A DNA stretch of 64,000 nt from Candidatus Planktophila versatilis (GTDB lineage: Bacteria; Actinomycetota; Actinomycetes; Nanopelagicales; Nanopelagicaceae). How positions within the stretch are numbered: the stretch's first letter is position 1; the number at the start of each line of letters is the position of its first letter. The notes under the pieces are model-generated. The model had not been told where the DNA came from, did not search any database, and saw nothing but the letters and a program-made list of their open reading frames with translations. Where the stretch lies: NCBI RefSeq assembly GCF_002288105.1, contig NZ_CP016774.1:620001-684000 (forward strand), written 5' to 3'. A program made the translations under genes and the position numbers. This document shows, piece after piece, positions 34,577 through 43,485 of the stretch.

Positions 34577-36067
34577 ATGTTGGATTCCTATTTTAAGATT
34601 AAAGAGCGAGGGTCATCGATAGCCCAAGAGGTTAGAGGTGGGCTAGTTACCTTCTTTACAATGGCATATATCGTTGCGCTCAACCCGCTGATCCTTGCCA
34701 CAACCGATGGAGCTGGAGAATTCATCGGTGGCGGAGATAGAACCAACGCAATCATTATCGTTGCCGCTGGAACCGCACTTATCGCCGGTATTTTGACCAT
34801 CCTTATGGGAGCTGTCGCGAATTTTCCACTGGCACTTGCTACCGGCCTTGGCTTAAACACCTTTGTCGCTGTTTCAATCGCAAAGAACGCTACCTGGGCG
34901 CAAGCCATGGGCTTAGTTCTTATTGAAGGTATTCTCATTCTTATTCTGGTTCTGACCGGATTTAGAATCGCGGTCTTCAAGGCAATTCCAACCGCATTAA
35001 AAGTCGCTATCTCAGTAGGCATCGGATTGTTTATCGCCCTCATTGGCCTAGTCGATGCCGGATTCGTGCGACGTACTCCAAATGTGGTGTGGGGAAGCTC
35101 GAACTCCAAACCCTCTGCAGTTCCACTAGAACTTGGTGACGGCGGAACACTTGTGGGTTGGCCGATTGTCGTCTTCGCTTTTGGTCTCTTCCTGACCATC
35201 ATCTTGATGATCAAAAAGATCAAGGGTTCCATTCTCATTGGAATCATCTCTTCAACGGTCCTAGCAATCATCGTAGAAGCCCAATTTAAAGTTGGAAATA
35301 GCTTCATCAGTCCTACTGAGTCAAACTCACGAGGCTGGGGTTTAAATACTCCGACGTTACCAAAGGACGCTTCCGGCTCTCTTAATCTGACAGATGCTCC
35401 ACGTTTTGATTCTCTAGGTTTGGGTTTCGATGACATCTTCGGTGCATTCACAAATCCAAAGACTGGCGCATTAGCAGCCTGCCTGCTTGTCTTCACGCTA
35501 TTGCTGGCAGACTTCTTCGACACAATGGGAACTATGACTGCTATAGGAAACCAAGCAGGATTAGTCGATAAGAGTGGAAACGTTCAAGGAGCTAACCGCA
35601 TCCTCGTTGTTGACTCAATAGCTGCCGCCGCTGGTGGAGCTGCTGGTATTTCATCGAACACCAGTTACATTGAATCCGCATCTGGTGTGGGTGAAGGTGC
35701 CAGAACTGGCCTTTCCTCTATCGTTACTGGAATCGCGTTCTTGTTGACAACATTCCTAGCGCCGCTCGTCGCAATTATTCCTTATGAGGCTGCGACACCT
35801 GCACTAATCATTGTCGGATTCCTCATGATGGGACAAGTAAAGAACATCGAGTGGGATGATCTAGGAATTGGCATTCCAGCCTTCCTGACCATCATCTTGA
35901 TGCCATTTAGCTATAACATCTCGGTCGGTATCGGAGCTGGTTTCGTTACTCACGTTGTTATTCGCATAGTTCAGGGACGTCGTAAGGAAGTTCATCCTTT
36001 GCTACTTCTTGTCTCTGGTCTCTTCATGATCTACTTCTTATCATCTCCAATTAATGCCTGGATTTAA
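34577..36067 (+). CDS. AzgA-type purine (adenine/guanine/hypoxanthine) permease
   Basis: A 496-residue multi-spanning transporter of the NCS2/AzgA family that imports purine bases, probably by proton symport. Recognisable features are the N-terminal RGGLVTFFTMAYI, the substrate-site segment ADFFDTMGTMTAIG, and SSNTSYIESASGVGEGARTG (these lie in the second half). AGAAAGG precedes ATG 34577. It is followed by a strong intrinsic terminator. Together with apt it allows scavenging of adenine. Confidence 0.9.
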   Translation: MLDSYFKIKERGSSIAQEVRGGLVTFFTMAYIVALNPLILATTDGAGEFIGGGDRTNAIIIVAAGTALIAGILTILMGAVANFPLALATGLGLNTFVAVSIAKNATWAQAMGLVLIEGILILILVLTGFRIAVFKAIPTALKVAISVGIGLFIALIGLVDAGFVRRTPNVVWGSSNSKPSAVPLELGDGGTLVGWPIVVFAFGLFLTIILMIKKIKGSILIGIISSTVLAIIVEAQFKVGNSFISPTESNSRGWGLNTPTLPKDASGSLNLTDAPRFDSLGLGFDDIFGAFTNPKTGALAACLLVFTLLLADFFDTMGTMTAIGNQAGLVDKSGNVQGANRILVVDSIAAAAGGAAGISSNTSYIESASGVGEGARTGLSSIVTGIAFLLTTFLAPLVAIIPYEAATPALIIVGFLMMGQVKNIEWDDLGIGIPAFLTIILMPFSYNISVGIGAGFVTHVVIRIVQGRRKEVHPLLLLVSGLFMIYFLSSPINAWI

Positions 36068-36082
36068 TAAGTAGATTTCCTT

Positions 36083-36121
36083 AATAGGGCTCGCATCTAA
36101 GGATGCGGGCCCTATTTCTTT
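36083..36121 (+). terminator. Rho-independent terminator after the purine permease
   Basis: A 15-bp stem (AATAGGGCTCGCATC against GATGCGGGCCCTATT, one G-U pair) with a TAAG loop, followed by a T-rich stretch TTTCTTT. It lies between the convergent permease and ung genes and is the clearest intrinsic terminator in the window. The last bases overlap the ung stop codon. Confidence 0.88.
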
Positions 36122-36761
36122 ACAGGGACCAATCGATGGGAGAAACTCCCCGGTGTTGTAGTTCTTGATTGACTTGTGAAAAAGGCTTGCTACCAAAGAA
36201 CCCGCGATATGCACTAAGCGGACTTGGATGGACACTTTTGATGCTGTGAGTGAAAAGATGTGAAAGCTCCTGTGCGCTCTTTCCCCAGAGAACTCCAAAG
36301 GCACCTTGTACTGCTGCAGCTTGAGCAATCTGAGTTGTGATTTCCTGCCAACCAATATTTTCGTGTGAATTACTTTCGCCTACCTTTGTTGTGAGAACCC
36401 GATTGAGAAGCAGAACACCTTGGTCACGCCATGGAGAAAGATCTCCATTTTTCGGAGGCTCAATCTCCAGATCAGTGACTAATTCGGTGAAGATATTTCT
36501 GAGCGATGCTGGCAGCGGCTGCACATCAGGGTTTACCGAGAAAGCCAACCCATGGGCATTACCCCTGGTGGGATAAGGGTCTTGTCCGACAATCACGCAT
36601 TTGACCGAACTCAAATCCATTTCTAAAGCAGCAAATATTCGATCGTTTCGTGGTGCGATGTCATCGCTGGAGATTGTCTGAAGAATCTTCTCAATCTGAG
36701 GAGCTAATGGGTCGAGAAGGCCATTCCAACTAGAGTGCACGGGCAAAAAAACGCGACCCAT
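36120..36761 (-). CDS. ung: Uracil-DNA glycosylase, family 1
   Basis: Removes uracil from DNA in base-excision repair. The 213-residue protein has the water-activating motif GQDPYP (residues 59-64, Asp61) and the HPSPLSAYRGFFGSKPFS motif near the C-terminus. The ATG at 36761 overlaps the preceding ABC ATPase gene by 32 bases; GTG 36740 would reduce this to 11 bases and is a plausible true start. It converges on the permease gene across a terminator. Confidence 0.93.
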   Translation of the reverse strand: MGRVFLPVHSSWNGLLDPLAPQIEKILQTISSDDIAPRNDRIFAALEMDLSSVKCVIVGQDPYPTRGNAHGLAFSVNPDVQPLPASLRNIFTELVTDLEIEPPKNGDLSPWRDQGVLLLNRVLTTKVGESNSHENIGWQEITTQIAQAAAVQGAFGVLWGKSAQELSHLFTHSIKSVHPSPLSAYRGFFGSKPFSQVNQELQHRGVSPIDWSL

Positions 36762-37518
36762 CGTGACTTACTTCCATCGGCAAATCAAAGACATGAGACA
36801 TATGTTCAGATGTAATCACTTCGTGAATTGGACCTGAGACGGCCGCTAATCCATCTTTGAGAATGAGAGCATGTGTAGTGCCGGCTGGAATCTCTTCTAT
36901 GTGATGAGTGACAAGAATCGAAGCTGGAGCTAATGGGTCGGATGCGAAGACAGTGAATCTCTTTAAGAGATCCTCGCGCCCACCTAGATCTAATCCAGAG
37001 GCTGGCTCATCTAGAAGAAGTAACTCTGGGTCAGCCATGAGTGCTCGAGAGATTTGAACGCGCTTGCGTTCACCCTCACTCAAAGTTCCATATTCTCTAT
37101 CTGCTAATTCCCGCACCCCAAATGTTGTGAGAAGAGCTACGGCTCTGGATTCATCCCATAGGTCATAGGCCTCATTCCAACGACCAAGAATTGCGTACGC
37201 TGCAGTGAGTACTACATCGCGTACTTTTTCATCGGGCGGAATATCCTCTGAGATAAGTGCTCCACATATGCCGATTCGGGTACGAAGTTCCCAGACATCG
37301 ACCTTGCCGAGCTGCTTATCAAGTAAGAAGACAGTTCCTGATGTAGGAAACATCCTTGTTGCCAATATTTGCAGGAGCGTGGATTTTCCGGCGCCGTTTG
37401 GTCCAAGGACCACCCATCGCTCGCCCGGGGCTATCGCAAAATTCAGCGGGCCCAGAATGTTCTTCTGGCCTCTTCGGACAGAGACATCACGTAGCTCTAG
37501 AACGCGATTATTACTCAT
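36730..37518 (-). CDS. ABC transporter ATP-binding protein (stand-alone)
   Basis: A 262-residue ATPase with Walker A GPNGAGKST, the signature LSEGERKRV, Walker B LLLLDEPASGLDL and a switch His in VTHHIEE. The signature is LSEGE rather than LSGGQ, as in a group of ModF/YlmA-like soluble ATPases. No permease gene is adjacent. I start it at ATG 37518; the frame extends to 37542 but that codon lies in the shared promoter. The cargo is unknown. Confidence 0.85.
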   Translation of the reverse strand: MSNNRVLELRDVSVRRGQKNILGPLNFAIAPGERWVVLGPNGAGKSTLLQILATRMFPTSGTVFLLDKQLGKVDVWELRTRIGICGALISEDIPPDEKVRDVVLTAAYAILGRWNEAYDLWDESRAVALLTTFGVRELADREYGTLSEGERKRVQISRALMADPELLLLDEPASGLDLGGREDLLKRFTVFASDPLAPASILVTHHIEEIPAGTTHALILKDGLAAVSGPIHEVITSEHMSHVFDLPMEVSHDGSRFFARAL

Positions 37519-37527
37519 AGGTGACAA

Positions 37528-37539
37528 AAGATATATCTT
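37528..37539. promoter_or_regulatory. Symmetrical bidirectional -10 palindrome (ABC ATPase / serB)
   Basis: The perfect 12-bp palindrome AAGATATATCTT carries TATCTT on both strands. On the plus strand TATCTT (37534-37539) is six bases before serB ATG 37546. On the minus strand TATCTT (37533-37528) is nine bases before the ABC gene ATG 37518. It can act as a two-way promoter core with zero or very short leaders. Confidence 0.5.
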
Positions 37540-37545
37540 CAATCA

Positions 37546-38805
37546 ATGAATCACTCGCAAATTGCGAACGAAGTGAACGTGATTCGCGATAACCTCACCC
37601 ATATGAGCGCCGAGACGAGTCACTACACAGGTCTTATTCTCGTATCCGGCGTCGACTCCCCCGGAATCACTCGAGCTCTTTTTGAGACCCTGGCGCCCTT
37701 TGCCGTCACCATTTTAGATATCGAACAGGTAGTAATCCGTGAGCGACTTATTCTCACCGCTCTGATCTCACTTAATCCCGATCATGCGCAAGCGATTGAG
37801 GCAGACCTCAATGAATGTGCGCAAGTGTTATCCGTTGACATAGCAACCTCTTTCGGCGCCCAAGAGGGCGCGACAATTGCTGCTAAGACAGGGCTCGTTC
37901 ACGTTGTGCTTCTCACAACTGAGCTACATCCTCGTTCTATTGCCGCGGTAGCCGAAGCAATAACTGCACAAAGTGGGAATATCGAGCGTATTCATCGCAC
38001 CGCTAGTTATCCGATCACTGCAATCGAATTAACGGTATCCGGTGCCAACACAGCCAAACTTCGGCAATCACTAGCTGCGGTATCGAATGAATTTTCAATT
38101 GATATAGCCGTCTCTCCCGGTGGCCTGATGCGCTGGGCTAAGAAATTAGTTGTTTTAGATGTGGACTCAACTCTTATTCAGCAAGAAGTGATTGAACTAC
38201 TGGCAGCCCATGCTGGCGTCGAGCCACAAGTGCGAGAGATAACCGAACGCGCCATGCGCGGGGAACTTGATTTTAGGCAGAGCCTGGAAGCCAGAGTTGC
38301 ACTGCTTGCGGGACTTCCAGAGAAGGTTATTGCTGATGTGCGCGAGCAGATAGTTCTTACCCCTGGGGCGCGCACTCTGATCGAAACCTTACATAAACTT
38401 GGACATAACGTAGCTGTTGTCTCAGGTGGCTTTACTGCAGTCATTGAACCAATACTTAAAGATTTGGGTATCGCCCATTACCGAGCCAATACGCTAGAAG
38501 TCATCGATGGAAAGCTCACCGGCAAAGTCATCGGAGATGTCATCGATCGCGCCGCAAAAGCCGTTGCCCTTCGTGATTTTGCCAAAATTGTTGGAGTCAA
38601 ACTAGAACAGACGATTGCTATCGGTGATGGCGCCAATGACCTAGATATGATTGCAATCGCAGGCATGGGAATAGCATTTAATGCAAAGCCAGCTGTCAAA
38701 GCGGCTGCAGATAGCTCTGTCAGCGCACCATACCTAGATTCAGTTCTCTATCTTCTAGGAATTTCACGGGAAGATATTGAAGAGGCGGGCGCGAGCCGCA
38801 GGTAA
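37546..38805 (+). CDS. serB: Phosphoserine phosphatase with N-terminal ACT domains
   Basis: Hydrolyses phosphoserine to serine, the last step of serine synthesis. The 419-residue protein has a regulatory N-terminal part with ACT-like repeats (about residues 25-180; GLILVSGVDSPGITRALFE) and a HAD phosphatase domain beginning at VVLDVDSTLIQ, with VVSGGFT and GDGANDLDMI motifs. ATG 37546 is favoured by a -10 TATCTT six bases upstream; ATG 37603 is possible. Its TAA stop abuts the hisG TAA on the other strand (TAATTA). Confidence 0.93.
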   Translation: MNHSQIANEVNVIRDNLTHMSAETSHYTGLILVSGVDSPGITRALFETLAPFAVTILDIEQVVIRERLILTALISLNPDHAQAIEADLNECAQVLSVDIATSFGAQEGATIAAKTGLVHVVLLTTELHPRSIAAVAEAITAQSGNIERIHRTASYPITAIELTVSGANTAKLRQSLAAVSNEFSIDIAVSPGGLMRWAKKLVVLDVDSTLIQQEVIELLAAHAGVEPQVREITERAMRGELDFRQSLEARVALLAGLPEKVIADVREQIVLTPGARTLIETLHKLGHNVAVVSGGFTAVIEPILKDLGIAHYRANTLEVIDGKLTGKVIGDVIDRAAKAVALRDFAKIVGVKLEQTIAIGDGANDLDMIAIAGMGIAFNAKPAVKAAADSSVSAPYLDSVLYLLGISREDIEEAGASRR

Positions 38806-39651
38806 TTACAGTCTGCAGGCGTGAATATCAGTAACCAGAATTCCGCGTGCACCCAGTGCCCAAAGTTCATCCATTAAGCGATTGGTATCTTTACGTAGCA
38901 CCATAGCGCGCACTGCAACCCAATCAGGCTTTTGAAGCGGTGAAATCGTCGGCGACTCCAGACCGGGTGTGATGGCGCAAGCCTGGTCCACGCTTTTCTT
39001 AGGGATGTCATAATCAAGAAGCACGTATTGTCTTGCGGTCACAACGCCTTGCAAACGACGAATAAGAATCTCTAATTCGGCAGCGGCGGCTGGCGCTTTG
39101 CCTTTAATCAAGATGGCTTCGGAAACCAAGATTGGATCACCGAAGATAGCTAACCCAGCCTGGCGAAGAGTATTTCCAGTACTGACAACATCGGCTATCA
39201 GATCGGCAACTCCTAATCTGATGCTGCTTTCTACCGCACCATCCAGGCGAACGACATCTGCCTTAATCTTCAAATCTGAAAGATGTTTCTGCACCAATCC
39301 TGGATAGGCCGTTGCTACGCGCTTACCGCTGATTGATGAAAGTGATAGCTTCTCTTGTGTAGGTCCGGCGAATCTAAATGTTGATCCCCCAAAATCAAGG
39401 GGGAGAATTTCTTGCGCATCTGCACCAGAGTCAATGAGCAGATCTCGCCCCGTGATTCCTGCTTCTAACTCACCAGAGCCAACATAGATCGCAATATCGC
39501 GTGGGCGAAGATAATAGAACTCAACGCCGTTAGCAGGGTCTATCAGAACCAGATCGCGAGAGTCGGTACGTTGGCGATATCCAGCCTCTTTTAGGATCTC
39601 AATCGAGGCGTCAGCGAGTGAACCCTTGTTTGGGACAGCTATTCGTAACAT
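38806..39651 (-). CDS. hisG: ATP phosphoribosyltransferase, long form
   Basis: First enzyme of histidine synthesis, condensing ATP with PRPP. At 281 residues it is the long form with a C-terminal regulatory ACT-like domain that usually binds histidine. The N-terminal MLRIAVPNKGSLAD and the internal SGADAQEILPLDFG are typical. AAGGAG precedes the ATG. It follows hisE by 18 bases at the end of the pyr-to-his gene run. Confidence 0.94.
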   Translation of the reverse strand: MLRIAVPNKGSLADASIEILKEAGYRQRTDSRDLVLIDPANGVEFYYLRPRDIAIYVGSGELEAGITGRDLLIDSGADAQEILPLDFGGSTFRFAGPTQEKLSLSSISGKRVATAYPGLVQKHLSDLKIKADVVRLDGAVESSIRLGVADLIADVVSTGNTLRQAGLAIFGDPILVSEAILIKGKAPAAAAELEILIRRLQGVVTARQYVLLDYDIPKKSVDQACAITPGLESPTISPLQKPDWVAVRAMVLRKDTNRLMDELWALGARGILVTDIHACRL

Positions 39652-39669
39652 GAAACTCCTTGTTTTCCC

Positions 39670-39933
39670 TTAGAGGTACTTATAAATATCAGTAGGTGTG
39701 AGACCACGGGCGAGCATCATTGTTTGTAGATGGTAAATCAATTGGCTAATTTCCTCGGCTAGAGCCTCATCTGACTCATGTTCAGCTGCCAACCAGACTT
39801 CACCAGCCTCTTCCAAGATCTTTTTTCCGATCGTGTGAACTCCGGCATCGACGGCAGCGACAGTCGCCGAACCCTCGGCGCGCTCAGCCAGCTTTTGCGC
39901 TAACTCAAGCCAGAGTGAGTCAAATGATTTCAT
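39670..39933 (-). CDS. hisE: Phosphoribosyl-ATP pyrophosphatase
   Basis: Second enzyme of histidine synthesis, hydrolysing phosphoribosyl-ATP to phosphoribosyl-AMP. The 87-residue all-alpha MazG-like protein retains the metal-binding acidic residues in [14 protein letters not shown] and EEISQLIYH. The pair hisE-hisG is separated from the rest of the his genes, as in other actinobacteria. Confidence 0.93.
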   Translation of the reverse strand: MKSFDSLWLELAQKLAERAEGSATVAAVDAGVHTIGKKILEEAGEVWLAAEHESDEALAEEISQLIYHLQTMMLARGLTPTDIYKYL

Positions 39934-39973
39934 AGCGCTAGTTTACTAGAGAGATTACGCACAAGAGGCCGTA

Positions 39974-40633
39974 TTAGTGAAGTGCGGCTTGTGTGCGCAA
40001 TTGCTCAACCATCATCGCCGGATCTTGCGCGCTAAAGACTGCGCTGCCGGCTACGAATGTGTCAGCTCCCGCTTCTCGAGCAATCTCGATGGTGGAAAGT
40101 GAAATTCCGCCATCAACTTGCAGCCAGATAGGTCTGCTACCTATCAATTTTCTCGCTTCTTTGACCTTACTCATCATATTTTCCATGAATTTTTGTCCAC
40201 CGAAACCAGGTTCGACAGTCATGATAAGAACCATATCGATGAGATCGAAGTACTCTGAATAATCGTTAATGGAGGTATTGGGTTTGAGAGCGATAGAGGC
40301 CCGAGCTCCGTGGCTCTTAATCTCCTTCAAAGTACTGCGAATGTCGGAGGTGGCCTCGACATGAATAGTAACGCTGGCAGAACCAGCTTCGGCATACTGA
40401 ACCGCTATCAAATCCACATCCGCAACCATTAAATGCGAATCAACTGGAATTGGGCAGTTCTTAATGATCTCGGTTGCGGCCTGAAAATCAAAGGTCATAT
40501 TGGGAACAAATACGTTGTCCATGATATCCAGGTGAATCAAATCACTTGCCTGCGCAATCTTGGCAATCTCTGAGTCAAGATGTGCAAAATCCGCATTGAG
40601 AATACTTGGGGTGATTCGAACTTCATTCGACAT
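39974..40633 (-). CDS. rpe: Ribulose-phosphate 3-epimerase
   Basis: Interconverts ribulose 5-phosphate and xylulose 5-phosphate in the pentose phosphate pathway. The 219-residue TIM barrel shows ITPSILNADFAHL, HLDIMDNVFVPN, DSHLMV, TVEPGFGGQKF and QVDGGIS, which include the metal-binding His/Asp residues. It starts nine bases after rsmB. Confidence 0.95.
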   Translation of the reverse strand: MSNEVRITPSILNADFAHLDSEIAKIAQASDLIHLDIMDNVFVPNMTFDFQAATEIIKNCPIPVDSHLMVADVDLIAVQYAEAGSASVTIHVEATSDIRSTLKEIKSHGARASIALKPNTSINDYSEYFDLIDMVLIMTVEPGFGGQKFMENMMSKVKEARKLIGSRPIWLQVDGGISLSTIEIAREAGADTFVAGSAVFSAQDPAMMVEQLRTQAALH

Positions 40634-40642
40634 GGAAGAAGT

Positions 40643-42007
40643 TTATCTCCTCTTGCGAAAGAGCGCTAAGAACATGGCATCCGTGCCGTGCTTGCTGGTC
40701 CACAGTGAAAGTGACTTATCGCGCGTTGCACCATAAAGGTTAGAAGGGATAAATGGTGCGATATCGATTTGCTCTAACTCCGGATGATCTTTAAGTATCC
40801 GAAGCACCTCACCTGATGTCTCGGAAAAATGTGGACTACATGTTGCATATCCAAATACTCCCCCTGGGTTAAGAACCGAGATTGCCGCATCAGACAATTC
40901 TCTTTGTAGGACCAGCAAACCTCGTAGGTCTTGCACAGTTCTTCGCCAACGAACCTCTGGTCTGCGTCGTAGGGCGCCGAGGCCTGTGCAAGGAACATCA
41001 GCCAGAATCGCATCGTATGTATGTCCGAGTGATGCAATCTCTCTGCCATCACCAACCTGCACTGGAAACTTGCCAATCACGTTTTTTACTAACTTTGCAC
41101 GCGCCTCAGAAATTTCGTTGGCGGTAAATTCCTGGCCATTCACATTTGCTAGATGAGCCAGTAGGGCCGCTTTTCCACCCGGACCGGCACATAAATCTAG
41201 AAGCGAGGCAGAATCCTTAGTTGCGAGTGAGAAGATGTGTGCGACTAACTGCGATCCTTCATCTTGCACTCCTGCCTTGCGATGTCTAATAACCTCTAGC
41301 GTCCCAGGGGCGCCATCGAATCGGGCACCGTAAGGTGAATACTCTGTTGCAACCCCACCTAGATCAACTAGCTCTGATTGAGTCGAATCCCCCGGCCAGG
41401 CGACCAGTGTTGGCATCGCTGGAACATTGTTTACTGCAAGTTCCTCTTCCACCCGATCTAAATCTTTGAGTAGATCAAAGTAGGCCGAAACAATCCATTC
41501 CGGATGCGAATACCGGATAGCAAGACGCGCAATCGGGTCCGTGATAAATGAAGTGGGTTCAAGCCATTGTTCCAAGGTTTGTGAGCTGACCTTGCGCAGT
41601 ATTGCATTGACAAAGGAAGCCTTCGATTCACCAATAACTTTTCGGGCGAGTTCAACAGTTGCCGATACGGCAGCATGGGTTGCTACGCGCATCTCAAATA
41701 ACTGATGAACTCCCATCCTGCAGATATCTACGATGCCAGCGTCGACTTCCGATAATGGACGATCCGATACCTGCTGCAAGATGTAGTCATGTCGTCCTTG
41801 CATTCGCAGAGTCCCGTAGAGAAGTTCGGTGACGAAACCCTTGTCTCGCATCTCGAAATTCGAGGCTGACAGGGCTTGTGGCAAGAGCAGATTCGAGTAT
41901 CCCCCATTGCGATTAACTTCTGTTAGCAAATCAAATACCAACACTCTGGGAGCATCAGGTTTCGGTGATTTAAAGGTATCTCTGCGTGGCTTAACCAAAG
42001 AGATCAC
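40643..42007 (-). CDS. rsmB: 16S rRNA (cytosine-967-C5)-methyltransferase
   Basis: Methylates C967 of 16S rRNA with SAM. The 454-residue protein has an N-terminal NusB-like RNA-binding domain and a C-terminal NOL1/NOP2/Sun methyltransferase domain. SAM motif DLCAGPGGKAALLA, ADVPCTGLGALRRRP with one catalytic Cys, and YATCSPHFSE with the second are present. It overlaps the end of fmt by 17 bases. Confidence 0.92.
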   Translation of the reverse strand: MISLVKPRRDTFKSPKPDAPRVLVFDLLTEVNRNGGYSNLLLPQALSASNFEMRDKGFVTELLYGTLRMQGRHDYILQQVSDRPLSEVDAGIVDICRMGVHQLFEMRVATHAAVSATVELARKVIGESKASFVNAILRKVSSQTLEQWLEPTSFITDPIARLAIRYSHPEWIVSAYFDLLKDLDRVEEELAVNNVPAMPTLVAWPGDSTQSELVDLGGVATEYSPYGARFDGAPGTLEVIRHRKAGVQDEGSQLVAHIFSLATKDSASLLDLCAGPGGKAALLAHLANVNGQEFTANEISEARAKLVKNVIGKFPVQVGDGREIASLGHTYDAILADVPCTGLGALRRRPEVRWRRTVQDLRGLLVLQRELSDAAISVLNPGGVFGYATCSPHFSETSGEVLRILKDHPELEQIDIAPFIPSNLYGATRDKSLSLWTSKHGTDAMFLALFRKRR

Positions 42008-42896
42008 CGGCGATTAATCTTGCCCCGTTTGCCCATTGCGAAGATGGCATTCTCGATTTACCAGACGGTGTGATGTGACCAATTTCTAAAGCAGAAGAGG
42101 CGGTTCCCACATATAACTTCTTGTTCTCAAGAAGAAGAGCACCGGGTTCTAATGTAATCTCACTCGCAACGGGAGTATCGATTTTCAACGTCGCATCTCG
42201 GAAATTAGTCCAAGCGCCAGGTTGGGAAGTAAAGGCACGGATTTTATTGGATATGGCAGTTGCCGGTTGAGTCCAATCTATGCGTCCTTCTTCCTTGCTC
42301 AACTTAAGAGCTCGGGTAGCGCTGTGATTCTCTTGTGGCGTGGGCTTCACTCCAGACTTCATGAGTTCTAGCGCGTGAAGAAGTGCTTCCGCTCCTAACT
42401 CTGCCAATTCAACGAAGAGTTCATCACTGGTGATATCGGCATCTAGTGCGAATCGATTCTGGGTATAGACCGGTCCGGTATCCATGCCATCATCTAATTT
42501 AAAGACAGTGACCCCCGATACTTTATCTCCGGCTTCAATCGCTCGTTGCACAGGTGCTGCCCCACGCCATCTTGGCAATAGTGAGAAATGCAGATTGAGC
42601 GAACCGTAACGAGGTAGTTCGAATACTCGTTGTGGCAATATGACACCGTATCCGATTGTGATCAGGACATCAGTATTCGCTAGATAGGAATCAAAGCTGG
42701 CATCTCGCTCTGGTTTGTAAACTTCAATCCCATTCTCGTTACCCCATCCTGAGACAGCTGATTCATTGAGGCTCTGACCTCGACCGGATGGTCGGTCAGG
42801 TGGCGTGATGACACAGAGCAATTCATGATCAGAGGCAAGAAGTGCATCCAGAGACGGAATCGCTACTTCAGGCGTTGCTGCTACCGCGATCCGCAA
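41991..42896 (-). CDS. fmt: Methionyl-tRNA formyltransferase
   Basis: Formylates initiator methionyl-tRNA using 10-formyltetrahydrofolate. The 301-residue protein has the hydrolase motif HFSLLPRWRGAAPVQRA and the DDGMDTGPV segment, with a C-terminal OB-like tRNA-binding domain. It starts directly after the def stop with no spacer, linking addition and removal of the formyl group. Confidence 0.95.
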   Translation of the reverse strand: MRIAVAATPEVAIPSLDALLASDHELLCVITPPDRPSGRGQSLNESAVSGWGNENGIEVYKPERDASFDSYLANTDVLITIGYGVILPQRVFELPRYGSLNLHFSLLPRWRGAAPVQRAIEAGDKVSGVTVFKLDDGMDTGPVYTQNRFALDADITSDELFVELAELGAEALLHALELMKSGVKPTPQENHSATRALKLSKEEGRIDWTQPATAISNKIRAFTSQPGAWTNFRDATLKIDTPVASEITLEPGALLLENKKLYVGTASSALEIGHITPSGKSRMPSSQWANGARLIAGDLFG

Positions 42897-43472
42897 CTAA
42901 AGACCCAGTCCACGGTTATCTGACCCGAAGAGACTATGCGGAGAAACCTTGATTGTCGGCGATGCCCCCGATTGCCCAGCAAGTCCGAACCAATCGGATT
43001 CTCTAATCTCCTTCATCGCTATCTTGCGATCTTCATCTGAGAGTCGATCAATAAAGAGAATTCCATTTAAATGATCTGTTTCATGCTGGAGCGCTCGGGC
43101 TAGAAGTTCTGTGCCTTCGATAGTGACAGGATCACCATGCATCGTAAATCCTCTTGCAACCGCTCTAAATGCACGAGGGGTTGGATAGATCAGTTCCGGA
43201 AAACTTAAGCATCCCTCATCACCCTCCTGCATCTCCTCACTCAAATCAAGAGTTGGATTGATGAGATGCCCAATAGTTTCATCGACATCCCAGACAAAGA
43301 CTCGCAGTGGCACACCAATCTGTGGCGCCGCTAGCCCCGCACCAGGTGCATCGAGCATTGTTTCAGTAAGGTCCTTCACGAGCGTTCGCAGCTCTTTATC
43401 AAAGTCGATAACTTCCGAAGCCGGTGTGACAAGAACCGGGTCTCCGAAGTGACGAATTTGCTTGATAGACAT
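42897..43472 (-). CDS. def: Peptide deformylase
   Basis: Metalloenzyme that removes the N-formyl group from nascent proteins. The 191-residue protein has all three motifs: GAGLAAPQIG, EGCLSFPE (metal Cys) and QHETDHLNG (two metal His and catalytic Glu). It is adjacent to fmt and 13 bases after priA. Confidence 0.95.
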   Translation of the reverse strand: MSIKQIRHFGDPVLVTPASEVIDFDKELRTLVKDLTETMLDAPGAGLAAPQIGVPLRVFVWDVDETIGHLINPTLDLSEEMQEGDEGCLSFPELIYPTPRAFRAVARGFTMHGDPVTIEGTELLARALQHETDHLNGILFIDRLSDEDRKIAMKEIRESDWFGLAGQSGASPTIKVSPHSLFGSDNRGLGL

Positions 43473-43485
43473 GGGTCAATCTTAC

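Noticed and set aside
34588-35523. 311-codon open frame opposite the purine permease
   Set aside because: Shadow frame: Ser/Arg/Pro-rich composition with no recognisable domain, lying entirely antisense to a well-supported transporter gene.
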